The notes beneath the pieces were generated by a model, which searched no databases, had not been told where the DNA came from, and saw only the letters and a program-made list of their open reading frames with translations. DNA of 64,000 bases from contig NC_009523.1 in NCBI RefSeq assembly GCF_000016665.1, forward strand, positions 4,153,501 to 4,217,500, given 5' to 3'. A program made the translations under genes and the position numbers. This DNA is from Roseiflexus sp. RS-1. Its GTDB lineage: Bacteria > Chloroflexota > Chloroflexia > Chloroflexales > Roseiflexaceae. Positions 1-7,542 of this stretch are shown one piece after another. How positions within the stretch are numbered: the stretch's first letter is position 1; each line of letters opens with the position of its first letter.

Positions 1-2
1 CA

Positions 3-596
3 CAGGCTGCCGTCGCACCCCAACCAGAGGTCGCCGCCGCGCCGACGCTCATTCCGTGCCCCGACTGTCAGGGCACGGGCGGTATTCACTGCACACGCTG
101 CGATGGCGTCAGTCGCCTGATCGTTCACAAAACTTTCCACTGGCTACGCCGGGCGACTCTCCTGACCGCGCACGACGATCTGCCCGGCATCGATGAACAG
201 TGGCTGCAACGCAACTGCCGCAAGCGCGAGGTCTATCGTGAGCAGGCGAGCGAAGGATTTCGCCCCGAATGGCGACTGGTCGCAGAAGTGGATCGTCTGA
301 TCAAACAGGCGGAAGAACGCCTGAATTCCGACACGCGCATTATTCTGAGCGAACTGGCGATCAGTTTTATTCCCGTCACCGAAATCGTCTTCGACCTTGA
401 CGAATGGACGAAGCCAAAACAGCGCGGGCGCACTGCACAAAAGTGCGAACCGGTACTCTACCGCTGGTATATCTACGGCTTCGAGCGTCTCCTCCCCGAT
501 GATCGGCGCTTCCTGAACTGGGATCGGATCGCCGCGCTGACGGCGACCGGACTGACCATCGTACTGGCAGTCGCACTGGCGCTGCTTATGATGTGA
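3..596 (+). CDS. Zinc-ribbon protein with C-terminal membrane anchor (5' end outside window)
   Basis: The reading frame is open from the window edge to a TGA at 594-596, so the start lies upstream. Near the visible N-terminus is a DnaJ-type zinc motif, CPDCQGTGG followed by CTRCDG (two CxxC pairs). A charged region without obvious catalytic motifs follows, including an aromatic stretch YRWYIYGFERLLP. The last 20 or so residues are hydrophobic (LTIVLAVALALLMM), which suggests a C-terminal tail anchor with the zinc-binding part in the cytoplasm. Family not recognised with confidence; the function could be protein binding through the zinc ribbon. The codon use matches the neighbours and the stop is clean. 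Confidence 0.75.
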   Translation, partial: QAAVAPQPEVAAAPTLIPCPDCQGTGGIHCTRCDGVSRLIVHKTFHWLRRATLLTAHDDLPGIDEQWLQRNCRKREVYREQASEGFRPEWRLVAEVDRLIKQAEERLNSDTRIILSELAISFIPVTEIVFDLDEWTKPKQRGRTAQKCEPVLYRWYIYGFERLLPDDRRFLNWDRIAALTATGLTIVLAVALALLMM

Positions 597-598
597 TA

Positions 599-627
599 GT
601 GACAGCCAACGCATTTGCTGCTATACT
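599..627 (+). promoter_or_regulatory. Sigma-70-like promoter for the DUF4139 gene
   Basis: GTGACA at 599-604 and TATACT at 622-627 are separated by exactly 17 bp. They lie just after the stop of the preceding gene and 57 bp before the ATG at 684. The match is five of six at both boxes. This suggests separate transcription of the downstream gene. Confidence 0.5.
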
Positions 628-683
628 CACCCTGGCGCGATGCCTCGCGCCGAGGCGCCAATGTTCCGGAAAGCGAGAAAACC

Positions 684-2702
684 ATGTCCGATCTCCCCAT
701 TCGCCGGATGCTGGTCTACCGGCACGGTGTCGGCTATTTTGAACGACGCGGTTCGGTCACCGGCGCCGAACTGCGCCTGACCTTCCCGCGCGCCGCGATG
801 GACGATATTCTCAAAAGCCTGATTGTGCTCGATCTCGGCGCGGGGTATGTGCGCGGCATCGATTTCGAGACGCCGGAAGACCGCGAAGCGCAGATCAAAC
901 GCGGTTCGATCCACCTTTCCGACACGCGCAGCCTGCTCGATCTGTTGCGCGACCTGCGCGGGCGACAGGTGCGTTTCTGGATCGACCCTGAGCGCCGCCA
1001 CGAAGCGCAGGGCGAGGAAACCGTCGAAGGGGCGGTGATCGGCATCGACGTCGATGAGGACGAACCGCTCGACCGCCCGCTGGTCTCGCTGTACATGGCG
1101 GAGCAGCGCGAAGTGCGCAGTATACCGGTGAAGCGCATCGCGCGCATGGTGATCCTGGATGATCGCGCTGCGTCGGATATGACCTACTTTCTGCGCGCGG
1201 CGCAGAGCGAGGAAGACCGCCGGGCAGCGATTGTGCGCCTCTCTGAGGGTGAGCACGACCTCCTGATCGGATACATCGCGCCTGCACCCGCCTGGCGCGT
1301 CAGTTACCGCCTGCTGGCGGAGCCGAAGACTGCTGATGGCGATCCGTCGAACGGGGACGGGCAGAGTGCGGGCGGGCGGGTAACGGTGCTATTGCAGGGG
1401 TGGGGAATGTTCGACAATCAACTCGATGAAGACCTGGAGGATGTTGAACTGACCCTGGTGGCAGGCATGCCGGTCTCGTTCCGCTATCGTTTGTACGAAC
1501 CGCGCACCCCTGAACGCCCACTGGTGCAGGACGATGAGCGCACCGTCGCCGCGCCAATCGAGTTTGCGGCGCAGAGCGCACCGCCCGCCCCCGGCGCCAT
1601 CAGGGAAAGATTGCGCAGCACGGCATTTCCCGGCGCAGCGGAAAGCAATGTCAGGTCACACTATTCCCTGGACGATCTCGGTCTCAGTCTTGATGAAGTC
1701 GAACATTCGGCGCCGTCGGTCGGCATTGGCGAAGAGCGCGGCGCGTTGTTCCAGTACCGCGTGGCGCATCCGATCAGCGTGGCACGCGGACGTTCGGCAA
1801 TGGCGCCGATTGTCAACCGACGCCTGGACGGGCGCAAGGAACTGCTCTACAACGGTCGCAAACAGCCGCATCACCCCGTCGCCAGTCTGCGGATGTTGAA
1901 CGAAACCGGACTGACCCTGGAACGCGGTCCAGTGACGGTCGTCGAGCGGGGGGACTACGCTGGCGAAGCGGTACTGCCGTTCACGCGCGCAGGCGCCGAA
2001 ATGATCGTTGCCTACGCGGTCGAACTCGGCATCAGGATCAGCGAGGAATACCGCACCGAACGCCAGATGGCGGGATTGAGCCTGCATCAGGAGTACCTGC
2101 TGTTCGAGGAATGGGACATCCGACGGACGCTGTACCGGGTGACCAGCAGCCTGCCCGATGCCGTCGATATTGTGATCGAACACGACATGCTTCCTGGCTA
2201 CGACCTGTTCGATACGCCGTCGCCGACGGAACAGGCGCACAACGTCGCGCGCTGGACCGTCCGCTGCCCGCCGGGAGTCGAAACGACCTTTACGGTCAAC
2301 CAGCGCCACAGGGTGTCGCGCTATGAAGAGGTGCGCAAACTCTCGCAGCGCCAGATTCAGCAATTCTTCGAGGAGACGCACCTGGACAAACAGACCTTCG
2401 CGGTGCTTAACCGGTTATTGTCGCTCTACGAGCAGATCGAACGTCACGAAGATGCGCTGAAGGAGATCGAAGCGGAGCGGCAGAAGATCTACGAGCGCCA
2501 GAAGCAGACGCAGGCGAACCTGACGCCGCTGGGGCGTGAGGGCAACGAGATGAAACTGCGGCAACGCTACGTGACGCTGCTCAACGAACTGGAAGACCGC
2601 CTGAATGAACTGCTCGCCGCCGAAAAGACGGCCAATGATGCGATCAGGCGCCTGCGGAAGGAAATCGAGCAGACGATTGCCGCTGCGTCGGAAAAGAATT
2701 AA
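684..2702 (+). CDS. DUF4139-domain protein with C-terminal coiled coil
   Basis: A 672-residue protein starting at ATG 684, preceded by GGAAAGCG; an in-frame extension to 615 is possible but has no ribosome site. The N-terminal half has the beta-rich pattern RRMLVYRHGVGYFERRG. The central part carries the DUF4139-style segment AWRVSYRLL then GWGMFDNQLDEDLEDVELTL, as in MuiA-like proteins that lack a known enzymatic role. The last 120 residues are highly charged and predicted to form a coiled coil (EQIERHEDALKEIEAERQKI). There is no signal peptide. The stop codon TAA falls exactly at the start of a dispersed repeat (see 2696-3035). Function unknown; a structural or scaffold role is only a guess. 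Confidence 0.85.
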   Translation: MSDLPIRRMLVYRHGVGYFERRGSVTGAELRLTFPRAAMDDILKSLIVLDLGAGYVRGIDFETPEDREAQIKRGSIHLSDTRSLLDLLRDLRGRQVRFWIDPERRHEAQGEETVEGAVIGIDVDEDEPLDRPLVSLYMAEQREVRSIPVKRIARMVILDDRAASDMTYFLRAAQSEEDRRAAIVRLSEGEHDLLIGYIAPAPAWRVSYRLLAEPKTADGDPSNGDGQSAGGRVTVLLQGWGMFDNQLDEDLEDVELTLVAGMPVSFRYRLYEPRTPERPLVQDDERTVAAPIEFAAQSAPPAPGAIRERLRSTAFPGAAESNVRSHYSLDDLGLSLDEVEHSAPSVGIGEERGALFQYRVAHPISVARGRSAMAPIVNRRLDGRKELLYNGRKQPHHPVASLRMLNETGLTLERGPVTVVERGDYAGEAVLPFTRAGAEMIVAYAVELGIRISEEYRTERQMAGLSLHQEYLLFEEWDIRRTLYRVTSSLPDAVDIVIEHDMLPGYDLFDTPSPTEQAHNVARWTVRCPPGVETTFTVNQRHRVSRYEEVRKLSQRQIQQFFEETHLDKQTFAVLNRLLSLYEQIERHEDALKEIEAERQKIYERQKQTQANLTPLGREGNEMKLRQRYVTLLNELEDRLNELLAAEKTANDAIRRLRKEIEQTIAAASEKN

Positions 2703-3035
2703 CCACGGATGGACACGGATGCTACGGATGATCACGGATGAATTAGATAATTATCCGTGTCGATCCGTTATATCCGTACCAATCCGTGTTCTATTCCTCA
2801 TCCATCCTGGGTGCGCGGGCGTCCCCGCCCGCATGCGGCGACTGCACTGCTCCGCGTCCTCCCCATCTCCGCGTGCATCCGAGCGGCTCACGCGGAGGCG
2901 CGGCGCTGAGGAGCGCAGCGGACGCAAGCGCCTTGTGCGACACGGCAAATCCGAACAAGGGTCAACGTATCTGAGAACTGCTATAAAGAATTAACCACGG
3001 ATTTGCACGGATGCTATTGATAATCACGGATAAAA
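2696..3035. repeat. Dispersed 'CACGGAT' intergenic repeats
   Basis: Two related units, near 2696-2742 and 2988-3035, both begin AATTAACCACGGAT and contain several CACGGAT words and ATCACGGAT. Between them is GC-rich repeat DNA with a GCGCGGGCGTCC-type palindrome and a CTCCGCGTG / CACGCGGAG pair. Related units recur at 4797-4980 and 8893-9415. No gene is seen between them. The first copy supplies the stop of the DUF4139 gene, the second cuts off the mazF-like reading frame. Confidence 0.8.
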
Positions 3036-3170
3036 TAAAGCCAGCCCAACTTTTTCGTTATACGACTTCGGCGACAAGACCAGAGCAGGTCTATGTCCCG
3101 CCTGTTCATGCCCTGCCTGGGGGTTGAACGTAATCCACACAATATCACCGCTATCGGGAACGTATGACAT
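3024..3170 (-). pseudogene. Truncated MazF-type toxin
   Basis: Four bases after the mazE-like stop, an ATG at 3170 opens a frame of 48 residues ending at TGA 3024-3026. It reads MSYVPDSGDIVWITFNP and later GHEQAGHRPALVLSPKSYN, the typical start of MazF/PemK toxins (GDIVW, the Q-A-G-R-P-A-L-V-L-S-P strand). Full MazF proteins are about 105-115 residues. Here homology stops after GLALF, and the last two residues and the stop come from the CACGGAT repeat. The toxin should be inactive because the C-terminal half is missing. Too short for usual gene finding. Confidence 0.8.
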
Positions 3171-3173
3171 GGG

Positions 3174-3416
3174 TCACCAGATTTCATTGCCTGTCGCCCG
3201 ACCTGTCTCGATTTCCGTGTAAAGATTCTCCTGGGTGATCCCTGCCAGCAGTTCCTCCAGTGTCCAATCGGTTGTTGAAACCGGCGTAATGATCATCTGG
3301 CTTTTGATAAGGCTTATCTCAACAGACGAGTTGTCTTCCAGACGCATTGCGGCGGCGACGGTTGCTGGTATTCGCAGAGCAAGACTGTCGCCCCATTTTT
3401 GAACTTTGGTGAGCAT
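3174..3416 (-). CDS. mazE: MazE/AbrB-type antitoxin
   Basis: An 80-residue protein with the SpoVT/AbrB swapped-hairpin pattern VQKWGDSLALRIPATVAAAM at residues 4-24, the DNA-binding part of MazE antitoxins, followed by an acidic C-terminal tail (TLEELLAGITQENLYTEIETG) of the type that wraps the toxin. AGGAGG lies 9 bases before the ATG at 3416. It is directly followed by the broken mazF frame with a 4-bp spacer, the classic antitoxin-toxin order. With the toxin destroyed, this is probably an orphan antitoxin that may still autoregulate or neutralise a toxin encoded elsewhere. Confidence 0.85.
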   Translation of the reverse strand: MLTKVQKWGDSLALRIPATVAAAMRLEDNSSVEISLIKSQMIITPVSTTDWTLEELLAGITQENLYTEIETGRATGNEIW

Positions 3417-3658
3417 CGAGTCGCCTCCTGGATAGCTGCCTGGCGTTCAGCGATTGAAATCGCCTCTGGAAGGCTTTTCGCCGGGCGTCCACCTGCGTGG
3501 ACGCTGCCACGGCGACCGCCTATGCGGTCGCCCGGCGCGAAGCGTCCTCTTCGGCGCGGTCTCTCAGATACGTTGACCCCCGTCTGTGCCTGCCGCGTCG
3601 CGCGAGACGACCACTTCCGCTGCGCTCCCCATCTCCGCGCCTTTGCGCCTAGTATAAT
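3417..3658. repeat. Palindromic intergenic repeat cluster left of the IS element
   Basis: No gene is seen here. Two strong hairpins stand side by side: GCGTCCAC-CTGC-GTGGACGC at 3485-3504 and GGCGACCGC-CTAT-GCGGTCGCC at 3511-3532. The stretch is of the REP-like kind common between genes in this window. A TATAAT at 3652-3657, pointing toward the transposase, lies at its right edge. Confidence 0.55.
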
Positions 3659-4797
3659 CTAACGGGACACGGTATACCGTTCTGCGCCAGGTTCACGAGA
3701 TCGCCGCGGAGTGTTGGGTAGCCGTGTCCTTCAACGCGACCAAGCCGAACAGTTATCTGGGCCCTCAAACCCGCATATGCTAGCAAGGCTGGCGCCGTTT
3801 TCCTCAGGAGGTTCTGTGTATGGCTTCCCGTGAGTCGCTCTTTATCGGCATTGATGTCTCCAAACAGACGCTGGATGTGGCGTTTGGCGCCGACCCGCAC
3901 GCGCCACGCGAGACGATACCGTCTACCGACGAAGGTGTCCAGCTCCTGGTCACGCGACTCCAGCGCCTGCAGCCGACCCTGATTGTGCTGGAGGCGACCG
4001 GCGGGCTGGAGCGCATGGTGTTCGCCCAACTGCTCCAGGCTGGCGTGCCGACGGCGCGGGTGCAGCCACGCCGCGTGCGCGCCCTGGCGCACGCGGAAGG
4101 ACGCCAGGCGAAGACCGACCGCCTGGATGCCCGGTTGCTCGCCCGCTTTGCCGAACGGGTGCGCCCGCCGCACCACCAAGCGACGGACGAGCAGCGCGCA
4201 TCCTTGCGCGACCTGCTGGTCCGGCGGGAGCAGGTGATTCAGATGCGGACGGCTGAGATCAATCGGTTGACGGCTGCCGCGCCGAACCTCCGCCCGGGCA
4301 TCCAGCAGCATATTGATTGGCTGGATCAGGAGATCCGTGCGCTTGAGCAGGAACGCGACAACGAGGCGGAGCGCACCGACGAGGTGCGCCGGAAACGGGA
4401 GCTGCGCGAAAGCGTGCCCGGCATCGGCGCGATCACCGCACGGAACCTGCTGCTCCGCCTGCCCGAACTGGGGACCATCAATCGCAAGGAAGCGGCGGCC
4501 GTTGTGGGCGTTGCGCCGTATGCCAATCAGAGCGGCGCACAGCACAAACCCCGGCATAGCTCCGGCGGCAGGAGGGATGTGCGCAGCGTGTTGTACATGG
4601 CGACCCTGGCGGCCACGCGGCGCCGTCTGGTCAGGCGCGCCTTCGATCAGCGCCTGTGTCAAGCTGGCAAGCCGCGCAAGGTCGCCATCGTCGCTGCGAT
4701 GCGCAAGCTGCTGACTATTCTCGGCGCAATATTGCGTCAGCAAAAGCCCTGGGATCCGGCTGTGCATACGAGCGCCCCTTGACAAGCAACACAGTTA
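3659..4797 (+). mobile_element. IS110-family insertion sequence (ends approximate)
   Basis: A single transposase gene flanked by about 160 bp on the left and very little on the right, lying between two blocks of intergenic repeat DNA. IS110 elements usually have no terminal inverted repeats and no target duplication, and none is visible, so the borders are estimates. The right flank resumes in CTCCGCGTGAGCC repeat sequence, which suggests insertion into pre-existing repeat DNA rather than into a gene. The left leader between 3659 and 3819 has no coding signal. Confidence 0.6.
3820..4782 (+). CDS. IS110-family DEDD transposase
   Basis: A 320-residue protein, normal length for the family. The N-terminal RuvC-like DEDD domain shows IGIDVSKQTLDV (first Asp), IVLEATGGLE (Glu) and KTDRLDARLLARF (two Asp). 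The C-terminal transposase_20 region has VPGIGAITARNLL, a helix-hairpin-helix type motif, and the serine-containing SSGGRRDVRSVLYMA typical of the family. AGGAGG precedes the ATG at 3820 by 8-9 bases. The gene looks intact and could be active. IS110 enzymes act on double-stranded circles without DDE chemistry, and some use a bridge RNA from the noncoding end. Confidence 0.93.
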   Translation: MASRESLFIGIDVSKQTLDVAFGADPHAPRETIPSTDEGVQLLVTRLQRLQPTLIVLEATGGLERMVFAQLLQAGVPTARVQPRRVRALAHAEGRQAKTDRLDARLLARFAERVRPPHHQATDEQRASLRDLLVRREQVIQMRTAEINRLTAAAPNLRPGIQQHIDWLDQEIRALEQERDNEAERTDEVRRKRELRESVPGIGAITARNLLLRLPELGTINRKEAAAVVGVAPYANQSGAQHKPRHSSGGRRDVRSVLYMATLAATRRRLVRRAFDQRLCQAGKPRKVAIVAAMRKLLTILGAILRQQKPWDPAVHTSAP

Positions 4798-4980
4798 CTC
4801 CGCGTGAGCCGGTCTGATGCACGCGGAGACGCGGAGAACGCGGAGAGATGTCGCACGGCGATGGCGCGTTCAACTCTGTCCAACAAGACCAATCTTTGTG
4901 AGAACCGCTATAATCCGCGCCGATCCGTCACATCCGCACTCATCCGCGTGCTATTCCCAATCTGTCCCAATCCGTATCAC
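4797..4980. repeat. Dispersed intergenic repeat entering the GH13 gene 3' end
   Basis: The block has CACGCGGAGACGCGGAGAACGCGG, then GAACCGCTATAATCCGC and a run of 'ATCCG' words, related to the blocks at 2696-3035 and 8893-9415. Its right part overlaps the last codons and the stop of the minus-strand glucosidase gene. A TATAAT near 4909 reads toward that gene in antisense. No separate gene is seen. Confidence 0.7.
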
Positions 4981-6678
4981 CTCGCCGATGTATGCCTCGA
5001 ACGGCGCCAGGGTCAGGCGCTCCGGATGTTCGTCGCGGGTCGGGCGGGGGTGGCTTGAAAAGAGTGTGCGCAAACGGGCGCCGTTCAGATCGAAGCCGGT
5101 TGTGACCGGCTCCGGCGAGAAGTTGAGCACAACCAGGCAGCGCTGATCCGGCGTTGTGCGTAGAAACGCCAGATAGCGATCCTCGTCAGGATGGAGCGGC
5201 GCATAGTCGCCCGCCAGCAATGCCGGTATCGCCTGGCGCGCACCGATCAGGCGGCGGTAGTAGTTGAGCAGCGAATCCGGGTTCTGTTCCTGATCGGCAA
5301 CATTCACGCCCTGCGCGTAGTTGGGGTTGACCGGCAACCAGGTTGCCACGCCCGGCGGACTGAATCCAGCATTCGGCGCATTCGCCCACTGGAACGGCGT
5401 GCGACAGCGGTCACGGCTGATCGCTGCTGCCATCTTCATTGCCTCAGCGGGATCGATGCCATCGCCGACCGCCAGGTGATACAGATTGACCGCCTGATTG
5501 TCGCGCAACTGTTCAAACCGTTCGAGCAACAGATCGGTCATGCCGATCTCTTCGCCGTTGTAGAGCACCGGCGTGCCCTTCAGCGTCAGCAGCATCGCCG
5601 CGTGCAGACGGGCAAGCGCCGCATCGTTCACCCCATCGCCGTATGACGTCCACATGCGCCCGACATCGTGATTCCCCAATGTGTTGCAGGGCCAGGCGCC
5701 GGGGGGCAACGCTGCCAGACGTTCCGCCTGATTGGCACGCACCCATGCTGGCGTCAACCGATTGGTGCGCATAAGCGGAAAATTGAACACCAGGTGCAGT
5801 TCATCACTGCCGTTGCCGTAGTATGCAATGTCGTCCCCTTCGCCGATCAGCACCCGATTTCCTGGATATTCGTCCACCAATGCGCGCAATTCTTTCATCA
5901 ACTCGTGCAACCCTGGTTGCTGCACCTGATACCGAAACATCAGCGCAAACTGCTCCCAGAGTTCTTTCGTCTCTTCCGGCGGACGGTTTTCGCGCCAGAT
6001 GCGCAGCATCTCAACCTGCGACAACCGCGATTCGTGCGGGGTGAGCGCGGGGTCCTCAAAGATGGTGTCGATCGCATCGAGACGAAAACCGTCCACTCCC
6101 ATATCGAGCCAGAAACGAATCGCCTGCCACATCGCCCGCTTCACATCCGGGTTGCGCCAGTTCAGGTCGGGTTGTTCCTTGAAGAAAAAGTGGTAGTAGT
6201 ACTGTCCGGTCGTCTCATCGAATGTCCAGGCAGAACCGCCGAACGCCGAATACCAGTTATTCGGCGGACCGCCGTCAGGTGCAGGGTCGCGCCAGATATA
6301 CCAGTCGCGCTTCGGGTTATCCCGGCTCGACCGCGACTCCCTGAACCAGGGATGCTCCACGGACGTATGGTTGAGCACCAGATCGAGCAGCACCCGCATA
6401 CCGCGCGCGTGGGCGCCGTCGAGAAAACGCCGGAAATCATCAAGCGTTCCGTATTCAGGCGCGACGCCGGTATAGTCCGAGATGTCGTAGCCACAGTCCG
6501 CATTCGGGGAAGGATAGTGCGGCGAGAGCCAGAGCGCCCCGACCCCCAGATCGCGCAGGTAGTCGAGTCTGTCGATCATGCCCGCAAAGTCGCCGATGCC
6601 GTCGCCATTACCGTCGGCGAAACTGCGCGGATAGATCTGGTAGAACACTGCCGTCTGCCACCATGTGAGCGATTGCAT
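4951..6678 (-). CDS. GH13 alpha-glucosidase (oligo-1,6-glucosidase type)
   Basis: A 575-residue glycoside hydrolase of family 13, usual length for the alpha-glucosidase/trehalose-related subgroup. It opens WWQTAVFYQIYPRSFADGNGDG. The conserved regions are DLVLNHTS (residues 99-106), GFRLDAID with the nucleophile Asp201, LIGEGDD with acid/base Glu280, and LGNHDVGR with Asp338. There is no signal peptide, so it should act in the cytoplasm on short malto- or isomalto-oligosaccharides. GGAGGAAA precedes ATG 6678. It follows the HD gene by 30 bp and is probably co-transcribed with it. The last nine codons (VIRIGTDWE and stop) lie in repeat DNA. Exact substrate cannot be told from motifs alone. Confidence 0.93.
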   Translation of the reverse strand: MQSLTWWQTAVFYQIYPRSFADGNGDGIGDFAGMIDRLDYLRDLGVGALWLSPHYPSPNADCGYDISDYTGVAPEYGTLDDFRRFLDGAHARGMRVLLDLVLNHTSVEHPWFRESRSSRDNPKRDWYIWRDPAPDGGPPNNWYSAFGGSAWTFDETTGQYYYHFFFKEQPDLNWRNPDVKRAMWQAIRFWLDMGVDGFRLDAIDTIFEDPALTPHESRLSQVEMLRIWRENRPPEETKELWEQFALMFRYQVQQPGLHELMKELRALVDEYPGNRVLIGEGDDIAYYGNGSDELHLVFNFPLMRTNRLTPAWVRANQAERLAALPPGAWPCNTLGNHDVGRMWTSYGDGVNDAALARLHAAMLLTLKGTPVLYNGEEIGMTDLLLERFEQLRDNQAVNLYHLAVGDGIDPAEAMKMAAAISRDRCRTPFQWANAPNAGFSPPGVATWLPVNPNYAQGVNVADQEQNPDSLLNYYRRLIGARQAIPALLAGDYAPLHPDEDRYLAFLRTTPDQRCLVVLNFSPEPVTTGFDLNGARLRTLFSSHPRPTRDEHPERLTLAPFEAYIGEVIRIGTDWE

Positions 6679-6708
6679 AAACGTTTCCTCCGTTGGTTCC
6701 CGGAACGT

Positions 6709-7269
6709 TCAACCGTTGCGCTGCGCCGCGAGCCGGTCGACGAATGCCATCAGGACGGGAAATTCTTCCAGCCCTGCCGTGGCATCGATCCAGAACTCGT
6801 CCAGCAGACGATTGCCAGCGCGTTCGTATGCCAGCGCCTGCACCAGCGTCTCGACGCGATCCAGCGCTTTGACCAGGCGCGCCTCGCGGGTTGCGCCGGC
6901 GGCGTACTCCTCCCACAGCCGGATCAGGTGATCGCCGCCGGGGATCGGGGTGCATAGTTCGACCAGCGCGCGGCGCTCGGCGTCACGCTTCACCGCCTCG
7001 CCAATCAGACGACGCGCCGAAAACGGCAGATCGCCGATCAGCGCCTCAGCAATGTCGTGCACGAGCGCCATCGCCAGCACCCGTTCGCGATCCACCGAGT
7101 CGTCCGCAGCAGTGAATATCAGCGCCAGCGCCGCCAGCCCGAAACTATGCTCCGCGACGCTCTCGGCATTGGCTATGCCGCGCTGAAGCCATCCAACGCG
7201 CGGCAGCAACTTGAGCGCCACAATCTGTTCAGCCAGTCGGGCGTATGCCAGAATGTTCCGGTCGGTCAT
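6709..7269 (-). CDS. HD-domain hydrolase (YfbR/HDDC2-like nucleotidase)
   Basis: A 186-residue protein starting at ATG 7269 after AAAGGCGTGATGAG; a longer upstream frame lacks a ribosome site. Metal-binding HD residues are seen in SVAEHSFGLAALAL (His) and MALVHDIAEALIGDLP (His-Asp), followed by a distal KALDRVETLVQAL Asp. This arrangement fits the YfbR/HDDC2 group of 5'-deoxynucleotidases, which hydrolyse dNMPs in the cytoplasm. It is the first gene of a two-gene unit with the GH13 enzyme. The nucleotide substrate is inferred from the family only. Confidence 0.85.
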   Translation of the reverse strand: MTDRNILAYARLAEQIVALKLLPRVGWLQRGIANAESVAEHSFGLAALALIFTAADDSVDRERVLAMALVHDIAEALIGDLPFSARRLIGEAVKRDAERRALVELCTPIPGGDHLIRLWEEYAAGATREARLVKALDRVETLVQALAYERAGNRLLDEFWIDATAGLEEFPVLMAFVDRLAAQRNG

Positions 7270-7342
7270 CTCATCACGCCTTTCGTTGCAGAGCGTCCCA
7301 TTATGGCGCGATACGCCGGATGCGTCAACCCATAACGCTAAC

Positions 7343-7370
7343 TTGACAATTTCGAGATGTTGGCTACAAT
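7343..7370 (+). promoter_or_regulatory. Sigma-70-like promoter
   Basis: A perfect TTGACA at 7343-7348 and TACAAT at 7365-7370 are spaced by 16 bp. They point to the secreted-protein gene starting at 7543, which leaves a 5' leader of about 165 bases with no clear structure. It lies back to back with the start of the minus-strand HD gene. Confidence 0.65.
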
Positions 7371-7542
7371 CGCGCCCTATATCGTGTCGTGAACGGCACG
7401 CCACACGTTCTCGTGAACGAATTCGTATCGTGCCAGGCTTTGCGCTGCACCTGCACTCATCTGGAGTGACAGGCTGGCTGTCGCTGTGTCTTTGCGCAGC
7501 CACTTTCAACAGTGCAGAGCCGTTTGAACAACAGGAGCACAG

